Assembly: GCF_900094555.1 (NCBI RefSeq)
Contig: NZ_FMAC01000003.1
Location: 1-64,000, forward strand
DNA from: Martinezella hainanensis
GTDB lineage: Bacteria; Pseudomonadota; Alphaproteobacteria; Rhizobiales; Rhizobiaceae
Direction of reading: 5' to 3'
Length of the DNA stretch: 64,000 nt
Under the pieces are notes generated by a model that was not told the DNA's origin, did not search any database, and worked only from the letters and a program-made list of their open reading frames with translations. The position numbers were made by a program, and so were the translations under genes. Positions 47,801 to 56,724 of this stretch are shown here, piece by piece. Position 1 is the stretch's first letter. Each line of letters begins with the position of its first letter.

Positions 47801-48492
47801 CAGACCTGGCGGATATAGCGGCCGAGCACCGGCGAAAGATAGGCGTCGATGACGGCCGTATCCCCGCGGCCGACGAGCTTGATCAGAGGCGAAACCTCAT
47901 GGCTGACGGAGACCTGCTCGAAGCCGAGGGATCTCGCAATCCTCGCGACGGCAGCCTCGTGCGCCGGGAATTTATAGGCGTGCATGAACACGACGGCGAC
48001 CGAGCGATAGCCCTTGGCAAGGAGGTCGCGCAGTGCCGCTTCTGCTGCCTTCTCATCCAGAGCCAGCTCGACGGTGCCGTCGGCGAGCACGCGCTCCTCG
48101 ATCTCGACGACCTCTTCATAGAGCGCTTCCGGCTTGACGATCTCGGTCGCGAAGATCTTCTTGCGCTCCTGATAACCGATGCGCAGCGCGTCCCTGAAAC
48201 CCTTCGTCGTCACCAGCGCAAGCCGTTCGCCCTTGCGCTCGAGCAGCGCATTGGTGGCGACAGTCGTACCCATGCGGACCTCGCCGATCGCTCCTTCGGG
48301 AACCGGCTCGCCCTTGCCGAGACCAAGATGGAGGCGGATGCCGTGAACGGCCGCATCGCGGTAAGCATCGGGATTTTCCGAGAGAACCTTGCGGGCATGG
48401 AGAGCGCCAGACGGATCGCGTCCGACCACATCGGTAAAGGTACCGCCGCGATCGATCCAGAAATCCCAACGACCCGAAATGTTCTCCGACAA
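44866..48492 (-). CDS. fused 5-oxoprolinase / hydantoinase A-B
   Basis: A 1208-residue ATP-dependent amidohydrolase that opens 5-oxoproline to glutamate, or a hydantoin-like ring. Residues about 1-690 are the HyuA part ([16 protein letters not shown] at the start; [13 protein letters not shown] and [16 protein letters not shown] near 265-320). Residues about 700-1208 are the HyuB part ([20 protein letters not shown], then [13 protein letters not shown]). The fused length matches eukaryotic-type OPLAH (about 1,260-1,290). I chose a TTG start at 48492 because GGAGG lies six bases upstream and domain sequence begins ten residues later. True hydantoinases usually split the two halves into separate genes, so 5-oxoprolinase is favoured. 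Confidence 0.9.
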   Translation of the reverse strand: MSENISGRWDFWIDRGGTFTDVVGRDPSGALHARKVLSENPDAYRDAAVHGIRLHLGLGKGEPVPEGAIGEVRMGTTVATNALLERKGERLALVTTKGFRDALRIGYQERKKIFATEIVKPEALYEEVVEIEERVLADGTVELALDEKAAEAALRDLLAKGYRSVAVVFMHAYKFPAHEAAVARIARSLGFEQVSVSHEVSPLIKLVGRGDTAVIDAYLSPVLGRYIRQVCDELDVERTGARVMFMMSSGGLTAADMFQGKDAILSGPAGGVVGLAKTGEQAGFANVIGFDMGGTSTDVAHFDGEYERAFETEVAGVRVRAPMMLIHTVAAGGGSILHFDGDRFRVGPDSAGAFPGPACYRNGGPLAVTDANVMAGKLLPEFFPSIFGPNQDQPLDVETVRTKFALLAAEIGDGRSPEDVADGFIRIAVANMVEAIKKISVQRGYDVTRYALNCFGGAGGQHACLVADALGMKSILLHPMSGLLSAYGMGLADIRATRQKALGVSLDDEAPAAIAALGTELRCECVPELEAQGVATAEIKTVQRAHIRYAGTDTLLAVETTFPEIDDPARLRSQFETLHKRRFGFVAEDKPLVVEAVEIETIGGAAADIAVELEAEAEGEAQAAKRTAFYSNGESHEAAVVLREAIKPGQTVTGPAIIIEPNQTIVIEDGWQAQLTVKDHIVLKRVKALPERNAIGTKADPVMLEIFNNLFMSIAEQMGMTLQNTAYSVNIKERLDFSCAVFDAEGNLVANAPHMPVHLGSMDASVATAIRENAVIHPGDVFLINAPYNGGTHLPDLTVCTPVFDDAGKKIRFWVASRGHHADIGGISPGSMSPLATHIEEEGVYIDNFKLLDRGRFCEAELTKLLTGARYPVRTLAQNINDLKAQVAANEKGVAELKKMIVHFGEDVVDAYMGHVQDNAAESVRRVLDRLSDGEFSYEMDQGCKIVVKIAIDRDKREATVDFTGTSAQRPDNFNAPQPVTRAAVLYVFRVLVEADIPMNAGCLRPIRIIIPEGTMLTPKYPAAVVAGNVEVSQAVTNCLFGAVEALAAAQGTMNNLTFGNDAYQYYETICSGAPAGPGFNGADAVHTHMTNSRLTDPEILETRFPVVLEDFHIRPNSGGRGKWNSGNGTQRTIRTREKLEFAVLSGHRRVAPFGVKGGEAGQTGRNYVRRNDGKIEELIGSAHTVLEAGEAFTVVTPTGGGYGKRDE

Positions 48493-48539
48493 ACCCGCCT
48501 CCAGCAGAACGACGCCAACAATGATAATATATCGATAAA

Positions 48540-48590
48540 TCGTCAACGTTTTGTCGTCAACATGAATTGGTGAGTTCGATCATTGTTGAC
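48540..48590. promoter_or_regulatory. repeated GTTGAC elements upstream of oxoprolinase
   Basis: TCGTCAAC occurs at 48540-48547 and 48554-48561 as direct repeats 14 bases apart, and GTTGAC recurs in opposite orientation at 48585-48590. On the minus strand these read GTTGACGA, containing a TTGACG that could serve as a -35 box before AT-rich DNA at 48520-48540. This may be promoter plus operator for the oxoprolinase gene. Confidence 0.35.
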
Positions 48591-48625
48591 AGTTTTTGTC
48601 CGCATCACTCCTGGTGAAGCACGAT

Positions 48626-49018
48626 CTATTCCTCGAAGCGGCTGGCTCCCTCGCGATCTCCGTCGTATCGTCTGGCGAGCGGAAACGGCGGCAACCAGGA
48701 TTCGCGGCGAACGGTCCAGAGCTCGTAGGTCGGCTTCAACTGATCAGGGGCATCGAAAGACCCGAGATTCACTTCAATTTCGTCCGCGCTCCTTGAGAAA
48801 ACGGATGAGCCGCAGTGAGGGCAGAAAAACCGGCCGGCGTAGCTGCGTGTTTCACCGTCAATCGTCACCGCATCCTCGGGAAAAATTGCGGAAGCATGGA
48901 AAAGCGCTCCGTGATGCTTGCGGCAATCAAGACAATGGCAAATCCCGACCCGATAAGGGCACCCCGACGCCGCTATTCGTACCTTGCCGCACAGGCAGCC
49001 GCCGGTGAAACGGTTCAT
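48626..49018 (-). CDS. GFA-family zinc-binding protein
   Basis: A 130-residue protein of the glutathione-dependent formaldehyde-activating (GFA) family. Zinc-binding cysteines are visible in GGCLCGKVR (7-15), ICHCLDCRKHHG (27-38) and FFCPHCGSSVFSR (66-78). GGAGGTGT lies just before the ATG at 49018; longer frames upstream lack similarity. Most members have no proven activity, and the formaldehyde role of the founding protein is itself disputed. It is unlinked in function to the neighbouring transporter as far as can be seen. Confidence 0.85.
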   Translation of the reverse strand: MNRFTGGCLCGKVRIAASGCPYRVGICHCLDCRKHHGALFHASAIFPEDAVTIDGETRSYAGRFFCPHCGSSVFSRSADEIEVNLGSFDAPDQLKPTYELWTVRRESWLPPFPLARRYDGDREGASRFEE

Positions 49019-49149
49019 GCCACACCTCCTCCATAAGCAAGCAGGCGGAAAGTTTACGACAAACAGAACAGTCGCCGCAATTGCGCATCGCGGCATCGCT
49101 CTATCGCAAAGACGTGTTGTTATTGGCTCAGCCGAAAAAGGCGGGTGCG

Positions 49150-49866
49150 CTAATGCAATCCGCCAACGCCGAGCAGGCGCTCGACCGCGTGATGATCCTG
49201 AGCGAGCGCCTCGGGCGTCCCCTTCCAGGCCAGCCGGCCGCGCTCCAGAATGATGACGTCGCTTGCAAAATCCAGTGCGCTCTGAATGCGCTGCTCGACG
49301 AGCAAGATGGTCATATCGCCCGACTTGGCGAGCTTGGCGAAGGCGGCCATCAGCTCCTCGCAAATGACAGGGGCAAGTCCTTCCAACGGCTCGTCCAGAA
49401 GCAGGACGGAAGGACGGCCAAGGATGGTGCGAGCGGTCGACAGCATCTGCTGCTCGCCACCGGAAAGCTGGCTGCCGAGATTGCGGCGACGCTCCTTCAG
49501 GCGCGGGAACATGTCATAGGCCTCCTGCAGGGCGCTCCTCGGCCGCGCCTTCAGCCCAACGGAGAGATTTTCCTCCACCGTTAGCGTCGAAAAGACGTCA
49601 CGTGTCTGCGGCACATAGCCGAGGCCCTGATGAGCGCGTCTGGCACTTGGCAGACCGGCAATATCGGCCGAACCCAGCCGGATGCGGCCATCATAGCGCC
49701 GGGTCTGACCGGCGAGCGTGGCAAGCAGCGTGCTCTTGCCCATGCCGTTGCGGCCGAGCACGGCAAGCCTGCCGCCGGCCGGTACGGAAAAGGAAACTCC
49801 TTCCAGCACCCGTGTCGGCCCATAGCCGGCCGACAGATTTTCGACTTCAAGCGGCGTGGCCGGCAT
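49150..49866 (-). CDS. pcaX: ABC ATPase, LivF type (protocatechuate importer)
   Basis: A 238-residue ATPase of the branched-chain amino acid class. Walker A is GRNGMGKSTLLA near 38, the signature LSGGEQQMLSTARTI near 136 and Walker B VLLLDEPLEGLAP. The ATG at 49866 overlaps the LivG-type gene by 20 bases. It is the last gene of a five-gene importer that follows pcaB-side genes on the same strand. S. meliloti pcaMNVWX is a PcaQ-controlled protocatechuate importer of this class; the symbol rests on that synteny and is less certain than the family. Confidence 0.75.
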   Translation of the reverse strand: MPATPLEVENLSAGYGPTRVLEGVSFSVPAGGRLAVLGRNGMGKSTLLATLAGQTRRYDGRIRLGSADIAGLPSARRAHQGLGYVPQTRDVFSTLTVEENLSVGLKARPRSALQEAYDMFPRLKERRRNLGSQLSGGEQQMLSTARTILGRPSVLLLDEPLEGLAPVICEELMAAFAKLAKSGDMTILLVEQRIQSALDFASDVIILERGRLAWKGTPEALAQDHHAVERLLGVGGLH

Positions 49867-50611
49867 TAGCGTAGCTCCCCAGATAGGCTTCGCGCACACG
49901 CGCATCCTGCGTCACGTCCTTTGGCGAACCATCGAAGATGATCGTGCCGGCGGCCAGCACCACCACGCGCTTGGCGAAGCGGAAGACGAGATCCATGTCG
50001 TGCTCGATCATCAGCACGGCGAGATCTGTGGGCAGATCGGCCAGCGCCTGCTCGATGCGGCCCGTATCGCTCTGTGGCACGCCGGCGGCGGGTTCATCCA
50101 GCAACAGCACTTTCGGCTTCAGGGCCATGGCAACGGCAATTTCCAACAACCGCTGCTGGCCATAGGCGATCTCGCTGACCTTGCGATGCGCAAGCGCCGC
50201 GAGGCCGAGCGTGCCGAGCAGTTCCTCGGTCTCGGCCATGACATCGGCCATGGAGAGGAAATTGCCGAACATGCGGCCGGAACGGCCCGTCCGCTGCAGC
50301 ACCGCCATTCCGACATGCTCGGCCGGCGTCATGTCCTGAAACAGCCGCGTCACCTGGAAGGAGCGCACCAGGCCGCGACGGACCCGGCCGATGGCATCGA
50401 TCCTATTGACGTTCTGCCCGGCGATGCGGACCTCGCCGGAATCGGCAGGCAGATTGCCTGTGACGAGGTTGACGAAGCTGGTCTTGCCGGCACCGTTCGG
50501 GCCGATTAGAGCGACGCGGTCTCCCGGCGCCATCGACAGGCTGACATTGTTGGTCACCGTCAGGCCGCCGAACGCCTTTTTCAGATTGCTGACCTCGAAA
50601 ATCGCGCTCAT
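49847..50611 (-). CDS. pcaW: ABC ATPase, LivG type (protocatechuate importer)
   Basis: A 254-residue ATPase. Walker A is GPNGAGKTSFVNLV near 37-50. The LivG-specific spacer between P-loop and signature carries RRGLVRSFQVTRLFQDMTPAEH. The signature region is atypical, reading IAYGQQRLLEIAVAMAL, which is normal for LivG. Walker B is VLLLDEPAAGVP. It starts four bases inside the end of the permease gene (ATGA). Works with the LivF-type ATPase on the two permeases. Symbol from gene order as in S. meliloti. Confidence 0.76.
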   Translation of the reverse strand: MSAIFEVSNLKKAFGGLTVTNNVSLSMAPGDRVALIGPNGAGKTSFVNLVTGNLPADSGEVRIAGQNVNRIDAIGRVRRGLVRSFQVTRLFQDMTPAEHVGMAVLQRTGRSGRMFGNFLSMADVMAETEELLGTLGLAALAHRKVSEIAYGQQRLLEIAVAMALKPKVLLLDEPAAGVPQSDTGRIEQALADLPTDLAVLMIEHDMDLVFRFAKRVVVLAAGTIIFDGSPKDVTQDARVREAYLGSYANAGHAA

Positions 50612-51612
50612 ACCCGCGCCTCCCTGCGACGGGCGACATAGGCGGCGGCGGTACCGTAGATGCCCTTGGGCGCGAAAAGCACAACGAGGATCAAGAGCGC
50701 CCCGACGATCGTCAGCCAATGGAAGGGATTGGCGGCGGAGACGTAATCCTCGAAGAGCATGAAGATCAGCGTACCGACAAGCGCCCCGAACAGCGAACCT
50801 GTGCCGCCGAGCACAAGCATGACCAGCGCCTCGGCCGATTGCGTGAAGGACAGGCTGTCGAGGCCGACGACCTGCGTCGAGATGGCATTCAGCGCACCGC
50901 CGACGCCGGCAACGGCGCCGGAAATCATATACATCTTGATCAGCGTCATCTTCGGCGAAGCGCCCATCGCGCGGATACGCAGAGGATCCTGCCGGATGCC
51001 GCGGCAGAGCATGCCGAAGGGCGAGCGAACCAGAAAGCGCAGCAGCACGAGCACGATCAACAGCAGCGCAACGCCATAGAAATAGGCCGTATGCCCGTAA
51101 AGATCGAATTCGAAAACACCAAACAGCGGATCGGCAGAAATGCCCGACAATCCATCGCTGCCGCCCGTCCAGCTCGATGCCTTGTTGGCGAATTCATGAA
51201 AGAGATAGACCAGCGCGATCGACAGCACGAGTTGCGGCAGTCCGTGTGCTCTCAGGATGACGACGCCACAGATCAGCCCGGCGACGGCTCCGGCGACGAT
51301 ACCGGCAAGCGTCATCAACAAGGGATCATTAATGCCATAATGGGCTGACGCGATGCCAGCCGCATAGGCGCCGGCACCGAACAGCGCGGCATGACCGAGA
51401 GTTGCCACACCGCAATAACCAGTGACGAGATCGAGTGACAAGACGAGAAGCGCGATCGCGATCAGGCGGGTCAAAAGCGCAAGATTATCCGGAAACAGCA
51501 GATAGCCGGCCGCAGCCACGACGATAATGACTGCAACAGCGATCAGATCCTGCCCCAATGTACGATGTCTGCTCACGATCGGTGTGGCCTCTCTTTCAAG
51601 GGTCAGAGCCAT
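50608..51612 (-). CDS. pcaV: ABC permease, LivM type (protocatechuate importer)
   Basis: A 334-residue inner-membrane permease with eight or so helices and the LivM-type segments LVTGYCGVATLGHAALFGAG near 62-81 and GASPKMTLIKMYMISGAVAGVGG near 215-237 (in separate pieces). GTGSLFGALVGT follows near 270. It pairs with the LivH-type permease, whose stop lies a single base upstream. The pca assignment comes from adjacency to pcaB and the operon layout. Confidence 0.76.
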   Translation of the reverse strand: MALTLEREATPIVSRHRTLGQDLIAVAVIIVVAAAGYLLFPDNLALLTRLIAIALLVLSLDLVTGYCGVATLGHAALFGAGAYAAGIASAHYGINDPLLMTLAGIVAGAVAGLICGVVILRAHGLPQLVLSIALVYLFHEFANKASSWTGGSDGLSGISADPLFGVFEFDLYGHTAYFYGVALLLIVLVLLRFLVRSPFGMLCRGIRQDPLRIRAMGASPKMTLIKMYMISGAVAGVGGALNAISTQVVGLDSLSFTQSAEALVMLVLGGTGSLFGALVGTLIFMLFEDYVSAANPFHWLTIVGALLILVVLFAPKGIYGTAAAYVARRREARV

Positions 51613-51613
51613 G

Positions 51614-52477
51614 TTACTTCATTCTCCCGGCAAAGCCGCGCGGGAAGACGCAGACGATGGCAATGACGGCCAGATAGAAGAAGAATTCCCCATATTCCGG
51701 CATGAGGTAACGGCCAGTCGTATCGATGCAGCCAAGGATGAGGCAGGCGAGCAGCGCGCCCGAGATCGAGCCGGCGCCGCCAACGGAAACGACGACGAGG
51801 AAGGTCACCATGTAGCGCAGGGCATAATAGGGTTCGACCGGCAGAAGCTCCGCACCTACGACGCCGCCGAAGGCGGCCAGTCCGACGGCAATCGCGAAGC
51901 TGACTGCGTAGACGATTTCCGTCCTGACGCCGAGAGCGGCCGCCATCGCGGCGTTATCGACGGAGGCTCTGAGCTTCACGCCGAAGGAGGTCTTCTCGAT
52001 CGTGTACCAAAGGGCCAGGGCGACGATGAGGCCGCAGACGATCGCGAAGATGCGATGCGTGCCGATGGTGCGGAAGCCGAGATCGACGGAGCTTTGCAGG
52101 CTGCCCGGCAGGGGAATGGTCTTCAAGGTCGGGCCGAAGACGTAGTTGGCGATACCGATGATGCAGAAGGTGATGCCGATCGTCATCAACACCTGCGTCA
52201 ACTCCGGCGCGCCATAGATACGGCGGTAAAGCAGCCGCTCGATCGGGATGGAGATGACCACCGTGCCGACCACCGCCAGCAATACGGCAGCTGCATAACC
52301 AAGACCAAGGTCGTGCGCGGCATAAGAGGCGATATAGCCACCGATCATGGCAAAGGCGCCATGGGCCAGATTGACGACACGCATCAGCCCCATGGTGACA
52401 GAGAGCCCGATGGAGATGACAAACAGCACCATGCCATAAGCGAGGGCATCGACTGCTATGCTGAGCACGGTTTGCAT
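51614..52477 (-). CDS. pcaN: ABC permease, LivH type (protocatechuate importer)
   Basis: A 287-residue permease with the LivH opening LAYGMVLFVISIGLSVTMGL followed by VVNLAHGAFAMIGGY (about 12-48). The internal ATPase-contact segment is near KLRASVDNAAMAAALGV (about 185). Seven to eight helices. The ATG at 52477 removes an N-terminal extension that lacks family sequence. It follows the binding-protein gene by 91 bases. Confidence 0.76.
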   Translation of the reverse strand: MQTVLSIAVDALAYGMVLFVISIGLSVTMGLMRVVNLAHGAFAMIGGYIASYAAHDLGLGYAAAVLLAVVGTVVISIPIERLLYRRIYGAPELTQVLMTIGITFCIIGIANYVFGPTLKTIPLPGSLQSSVDLGFRTIGTHRIFAIVCGLIVALALWYTIEKTSFGVKLRASVDNAAMAAALGVRTEIVYAVSFAIAVGLAAFGGVVGAELLPVEPYYALRYMVTFLVVVSVGGAGSISGALLACLILGCIDTTGRYLMPEYGEFFFYLAVIAIVCVFPRGFAGRMK

Positions 52478-52568
52478 TGATATCGCTGGTCCGGTTGTTG
52501 TAGCGCGGCGGCTGCAATCACACGCCCGAACGGAGATGTCCGCCCAGGCGCATGACATTCAGCAGCCC

Positions 52569-53741
52569 TTACTTCGCAGCGGCAAGGCCGGGATCGCCCT
52601 GCTTCTCGAAGGTCTGGATTTCCTTGTTGTAGTATTTGCCGTCTGCGCCCTTGGCGACTTCGCGCAGATAGATGTTCTGCGTGATATGCCGGCTTTCCGG
52701 ATCAATGCTCACCGGACCGCGCGGACTGACCCAGGACAGACCCTTCACGGCATCGACTGCCTTCTGCGCATCCTGCTTGCCGCCGGTCGCCTCGATCATC
52801 TTGTAGATGACATGCATGCCATCGAAGGCGCCGACGGCCGGGAAGGTCAGTTCGGCGGGATTGCCGATCGCCTTGCCGGCAGCAGCAACGAAGGCCTTGT
52901 TTTCGGGCGAGTCATGCGAGATCGCGTAGTGGAAGGTCGTCTGCATGCCAAGCGCCGCATCGCCAAGCGCCGGCAGATCGGATTCCTGCGTCAGGTCGCC
53001 AGGCGCGAACAGCTTGATGCCCGCCGTCTTCAGACCGTTCTCGTTATAGGCCTTGACGAAGCCAAGCGTCGTCGGGCCTGACGGCAGGAAGGCGAAGACA
53101 CCCTGCGCGCCGGAATCCTTGATGCGCTGCATGATCGGGCTGAAATCGTTGGTCGACAGCGGCATGCGGATCGCCTGGACCACTTGACCTCCCTGCTTCT
53201 CGAAACCCGCCTTGAAGGCATTTTCTGCATCGACGCCGGGACCGTAATCGCTGACGACGGAGATGACCTTCTTCACGCCGGCGTCATAGGCAACCTTGGC
53301 GATCGGCGTCGAGGTCTGCCAGGTGGTGAAGGACGTGCGCACCACGAACGGGCTCTTGGTGACGATCGCCGAGGTCGCGGCATTGAAGATCACCATCGGC
53401 ACGTTGGCCTGCTTGAGGATCGGCGTCACCGCCATGGCATCTGGCGTGAAGTAGAAGCCGGCGAGATACTGGACCTTCTCCTTGACGACAAGCTCCTGGG
53501 CGAGCGACTTCGATTGGGCCGGATCGGCGGCAGGCAAATCGCGATAGATCACCTCCACCTCGTCGTTGCCGACCTTCTTCCCATTCATGGCCATATAGGC
53601 GTCGATGCCGGCCTTGAAATTCTTGCCCTGCAGCGCGAACGGGCCGGAAAACGGACCGATGACACCGACCTTGATGGTGTCGGCATAGGCAGCGCCGCCA
53701 AGAGCAACGGCCGCGATGGCGGCCAAGACAAACCGTTTCAT
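52569..53741 (-). CDS. pcaM: periplasmic binding protein, LivK-like (protocatechuate importer)
   Basis: A 390-residue binding protein of the Peripla_BP_6 family. A Sec signal peptide runs over MKRFVLAAIAAVALGGAAYA. The mature part opens DTIKVGVIGPFSGPFALQGK and has the family pattern (QYLAGFYFTPDAMAVTPIL, VISVVSDYGPGVDAENAF). GGGAGGAG precedes the ATG at 53741. It opens the importer operon 146 bases downstream of pcaB on the same strand. Aromatic-acid binders of this family are known in alphaproteobacteria. Protocatechuate is favoured by context, 4-hydroxybenzoate is an alternative. Confidence 0.76.
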   Translation of the reverse strand: MKRFVLAAIAAVALGGAAYADTIKVGVIGPFSGPFALQGKNFKAGIDAYMAMNGKKVGNDEVEVIYRDLPAADPAQSKSLAQELVVKEKVQYLAGFYFTPDAMAVTPILKQANVPMVIFNAATSAIVTKSPFVVRTSFTTWQTSTPIAKVAYDAGVKKVISVVSDYGPGVDAENAFKAGFEKQGGQVVQAIRMPLSTNDFSPIMQRIKDSGAQGVFAFLPSGPTTLGFVKAYNENGLKTAGIKLFAPGDLTQESDLPALGDAALGMQTTFHYAISHDSPENKAFVAAAGKAIGNPAELTFPAVGAFDGMHVIYKMIEATGGKQDAQKAVDAVKGLSWVSPRGPVSIDPESRHITQNIYLREVAKGADGKYYNKEIQTFEKQGDPGLAAAK

Positions 53742-53864
53742 TTTTTCTCCTCCCGGCGGCCATTTCTTGGGCCGCCCTTGATCATCTAAAATGCTGATCA
53801 CCGCCAATTTCTCATAGGAAATGGTGATGTAAAATGAAATAAATGCTTCCATCCATGCTTATCT

Positions 53865-53870
53865 GGTTAT
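53865..53870 (+). promoter_or_regulatory. possible PcaQ half-site before pcaM
   Basis: GGTTAT, preceded by ATCT, lies about 125 bases upstream of the pcaM start. It matches one arm of the PcaQ operator seen before pcaD, but the second arm reads ATGCTT instead of ATAACC. It may be a weak site or chance. Confidence 0.3.
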
Positions 53871-53887
53871 GAATAGCGACGAATATC

Positions 53888-54940
53888 CTAGTCAATTATC
53901 GTTCCCAGGCGCTTGATCATGCCGATCAGCTGCAGTGCGTGGCGCAGCGACGCCGCCGTCGCCACCACCATCGGCGGCAAAAGCAGCCATTCCAATGCCC
54001 AGGCAGCACCCGAACGTTCCTGCTCGTGCACGAGCGATTGATGAATGCCCGAAAGCTGCACCGCATTGAAGCGGGCAAGCGTGACCAGCGTTTCAGCCGC
54101 GACCGGGTTTTGTTTGTGCGGCATCGCCGACGAGCCACCGCCGCCGGCAAGCTCGATCTCGTCGCCCGCCTGCGCCAGAAGTGCGACATCCTGGCCGACC
54201 TTGCCGAGACTGCCCGAGATCATGGATAAGAGCCCGGCAAGCTCGGCAATGCGCGCCCTTTGGCTCTGCCATTGTGGCTCGTCCGTCAGGCCGAGCGCCT
54301 GTGCCAGCGAGCTCCTGATTTCGGCCGCTTGCGGCCCGAATTTTTCAAGCGTACCGGCCGCACCGCCGAACTGCAGTGGGAAGGTCTCCTGCGTCAGCCG
54401 GTCCCGGTACTGATCGAGCGGATGCTGCCATGCCCGCAGCCGATCGGACACCGTGATCGCAATCGCCGCCTGCATCCGGGTGCGGCCCATGAGCCTGTTC
54501 GATCCGAAACGCTCATCCAGTTTGGCAAGCGCGGAGGATACGGCGAAGAGACGTCCACTCAGGATGAAAGCCGCCGCCTTCAGCCGCATCATCAGGCTGG
54601 TGTCTATCACGTCCTGGCTGGTGGCGCCGAAATGGACATATTTGCCTGCATCTTCGCCGGCCGCCTTGCGCAGCTGCCGAACAAGATCCGGCGCGACGAC
54701 ACCATCCGACGCCGTTGCCGTCTTCAAGCTCTGCAGATCGGGCTCAAACCCGTTGCAGACCTCGGCGATATGCGCAGCCGCGTCCTGCGGGATCATCCCA
54801 TGCTGCGCCTCGACCTCGGCAAGGGCCGCTTCGAAGGCAAGCATGGCGCGAATATCCGCCTTGGCGGAGAAATATCCGGCAATCTCCTCGTCACCGAGGA
54901 GGCCAGACAGGAACGGATGGTCGAAGGGAGAAACGCTCAT
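53888..54940 (-). CDS. pcaB: 3-carboxy-cis,cis-muconate cycloisomerase
   Basis: A 350-residue enzyme of the fumarase/aspartase superfamily that lactonises carboxy-muconate in the protocatechuate branch. The family signature GGGGSSAMPHKQNPVAAE lies near 257-274. KYVHFGATSQDVIDTSLM near 100-117 is the second conserved region. Length matches rhizobial PcaB (about 350), shorter than the 450 residues of pseudomonad forms. It is the last gene of the pcaDCHGB operon and starts three bases after the pcaG stop. Confidence 0.95.
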   Translation of the reverse strand: MSVSPFDHPFLSGLLGDEEIAGYFSAKADIRAMLAFEAALAEVEAQHGMIPQDAAAHIAEVCNGFEPDLQSLKTATASDGVVAPDLVRQLRKAAGEDAGKYVHFGATSQDVIDTSLMMRLKAAAFILSGRLFAVSSALAKLDERFGSNRLMGRTRMQAAIAITVSDRLRAWQHPLDQYRDRLTQETFPLQFGGAAGTLEKFGPQAAEIRSSLAQALGLTDEPQWQSQRARIAELAGLLSMISGSLGKVGQDVALLAQAGDEIELAGGGGSSAMPHKQNPVAAETLVTLARFNAVQLSGIHQSLVHEQERSGAAWALEWLLLPPMVVATAASLRHALQLIGMIKRLGTIID

Positions 54941-54943
54941 GGC

Positions 54944-55561
54944 CTATATATCGAGGAAAACCGTTTCTTTGTCGCCCTGCAAATGGACATCGAAGGTGTA
55001 GACGGAGTCTTCTTTGTGGGCGATCAGCGTTGCCAAACGTTCCTTGTGTTCGATGCGCGCAAGCAAGGGGTCTTCGGCGTTCGCTGCAGTCTCTTCGGGG
55101 AAATAGATGCGTGTGTGCAGGCCGATATTGATGCCGCGTGCCACGATCCAGACGGTAATGTGCGGCGCCATCTTGCGGCCATCCTTGAAGGGAACGCGGC
55201 CGGGCTTGATGGTCTCGAAACGGAAAACGCCGTCGGCCGAATTGGTAGGACAACGTCCCCAGCCGGTAAAATTCGGATCCGCAGCACCGCGCAGTTCCGA
55301 GGGGCTGTTGTAAAGCCCCGCGCTGTCGGCCTGCCAGATCTCGAGGACGGCATCCTTGACCGGTGCTCCCGCACCGTCGAGGACCCTGCCCGTCACCGTG
55401 ATGCGCTCGCCGAGCGTCTTGTCGTTGACCATGACGGAGCCCAGATCGGTCTCGTAGACGCCGCCGATTTCGCTGTAATTCGGCGTCAGGCCGATGTGGA
55501 CGTAAGGACCTGCCGTCTGCGACGGCGTTTCCTTGAGGTAGCCGAGATCCTGTACCATCAA
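54944..55561 (-). CDS. pcaG: protocatechuate 3,4-dioxygenase alpha subunit
   Basis: A 205-residue subunit of the intradiol dioxygenase. It shows the shared fold ([16 protein letters not shown] near 9-24, [20 protein letters not shown] near 65-84) but lacks the iron ligands, as PcaG does. It pairs with PcaH, which carries the catalytic iron. Its start overlaps the pcaH stop as ATGA, so subunits are made in step. Confidence 0.95.
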   Translation of the reverse strand: MMVQDLGYLKETPSQTAGPYVHIGLTPNYSEIGGVYETDLGSVMVNDKTLGERITVTGRVLDGAGAPVKDAVLEIWQADSAGLYNSPSELRGAADPNFTGWGRCPTNSADGVFRFETIKPGRVPFKDGRKMAPHITVWIVARGINIGLHTRIYFPEETAANAEDPLLARIEHKERLATLIAHKEDSVYTFDVHLQGDKETVFLDI

Positions 55562-56307
55562 TTGCCCTCCAGCCGGTTTTCGAACAGGGTCGAGCGGCGA
55601 CCGCGCAGCACGATATCGAATTTATAGGCGCGGGCATCCATCGGGATCGTATTGCCCCAGTCGAGCGGCGCAATCAGCTGCTCGATCGCCTGCCTGTCGG
55701 GGATCGTGCCGACGATCGGACATTTCCAGATCATCGGGTCGCCCTCGAAATACATCTGCGTGATCAGCCGTTGCGCAAAACCATGGCCGAAGACGGAGAA
55801 GTGAATATGGGCCGGGCGCCAGTCGTTGACGCCGTTCGGCCAGGGATAAGCGCCGGGGCGGATGGTGCGGAAGGCGTAGCGCCCTTCGTCATCGGTGATG
55901 GCGCGGCCGCAGCCACCGAAATTCGGGTCGATGGCGGCGAGATAGGTTTCCTTCTTGTGGCGATAGCGACCGCCGGCATTGGCCTGCCAGAACTCGAGCA
56001 GGACGCCGGGCACTGGCCGGCCGCGCTCGTCGAGCACGCGGCCATGCACAATGATCCGCTCGCCGATGGCGCTTTCGCCGGGCCTGGCGAAATTATGGAT
56101 GAGGTCGTTGTCCAATTCGTTCAATATGGAATGGCCGAAGACCGGCCCGGTGATTTCGGAGATGGTACCGTCGAGCGAAAGCAATGCGCGCTGCGGCGAG
56201 CGCAGCACGGAGGTCTTGTAGCCCGGCGAAAAGGCCGGCGGATGCCAGGCGCGATCCCGGGCAAAAAAGGCGCCCGTTTCGGGCTTGCTGTTGCTTCTAT
56301 CGGACAT
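55558..56307 (-). CDS. pcaH: protocatechuate 3,4-dioxygenase beta subunit
   Basis: A 249-residue catalytic subunit that cleaves protocatechuate to 3-carboxymuconate with O2. The four iron ligands are visible: Tyr in GGRYRHKK, Tyr in RPGAYPWP, and the two histidines of [11 protein letters not shown]. The C-terminus overlaps pcaG. It lies 12 bases after pcaC. No signal peptide; cytoplasmic. Confidence 0.96.
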   Translation of the reverse strand: MSDRSNSKPETGAFFARDRAWHPPAFSPGYKTSVLRSPQRALLSLDGTISEITGPVFGHSILNELDNDLIHNFARPGESAIGERIIVHGRVLDERGRPVPGVLLEFWQANAGGRYRHKKETYLAAIDPNFGGCGRAITDDEGRYAFRTIRPGAYPWPNGVNDWRPAHIHFSVFGHGFAQRLITQMYFEGDPMIWKCPIVGTIPDRQAIEQLIAPLDWGNTIPMDARAYKFDIVLRGRRSTLFENRLEGN

Positions 56308-56319
56308 GTCTGCCTCGCT

Positions 56320-56724
56320 TCATGCCGCCTGTTCGGCGTCCATCTGTTCAAAAACCTGCTTGGCGATCTTGATCGCATGGTTGGCGGCCGGCACGCCGGC
56401 ATAGATCGCCACATGCAGAAGCGCCTCGCAGATATCGTCGCGCGTTGCGCCGGTGTTACGCGTGGCGCGCACATGCATGGCCACCTCATCATCCTGACCA
56501 AGTGCGGCCAGAAGCGCGATCGTGACGATCGAGCGTTCCCGCCGGCTGAGCGTCGGGCGCGACCAGACATGTCCCCACGCCGCTTCGGTAATCAGATCCT
56601 GAAAAGGCTGATCGAATTCCGTCACTCCCTGCTGGGCACGATCGACATGGCTGTCGCCGAGAACGGCGCGTCGGGTCGCCATGCCTTGCCGATAGCGCTC
56701 GGACGGCGCAGTGGGGTCATTCAT
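56320..56724 (-). CDS. pcaC: 4-carboxymuconolactone decarboxylase
   Basis: A 134-residue AhpD-fold enzyme that decarboxylates gamma-carboxymuconolactone to the enol-lactone. The core YRQGMATRRAVLGDSHVDRA at 11-30, FQDLITEAAWGHVWSRPTLS near 42-61 and the helix QDDEVAMHVRATRNTGAT are typical, as is the length. It overlaps pcaD by one base (TGATG). In some bacteria PcaC and PcaD are fused; here they are separate. Confidence 0.95.
   Translation of the reverse strand: MNDPTAPSERYRQGMATRRAVLGDSHVDRAQQGVTEFDQPFQDLITEAAWGHVWSRPTLSRRERSIVTIALLAALGQDDEVAMHVRATRNTGATRDDICEALLHVAIYAGVPAANHAIKIAKQVFEQMDAEQAA

Noticed and set aside
48626..49363. A long N-terminal extension of the GFA protein.
   Set aside because: The conserved start is the ATG at 49018 with GGAGGTGT upstream; the extension overlaps the transporter ATPase antisense and lacks similarity.
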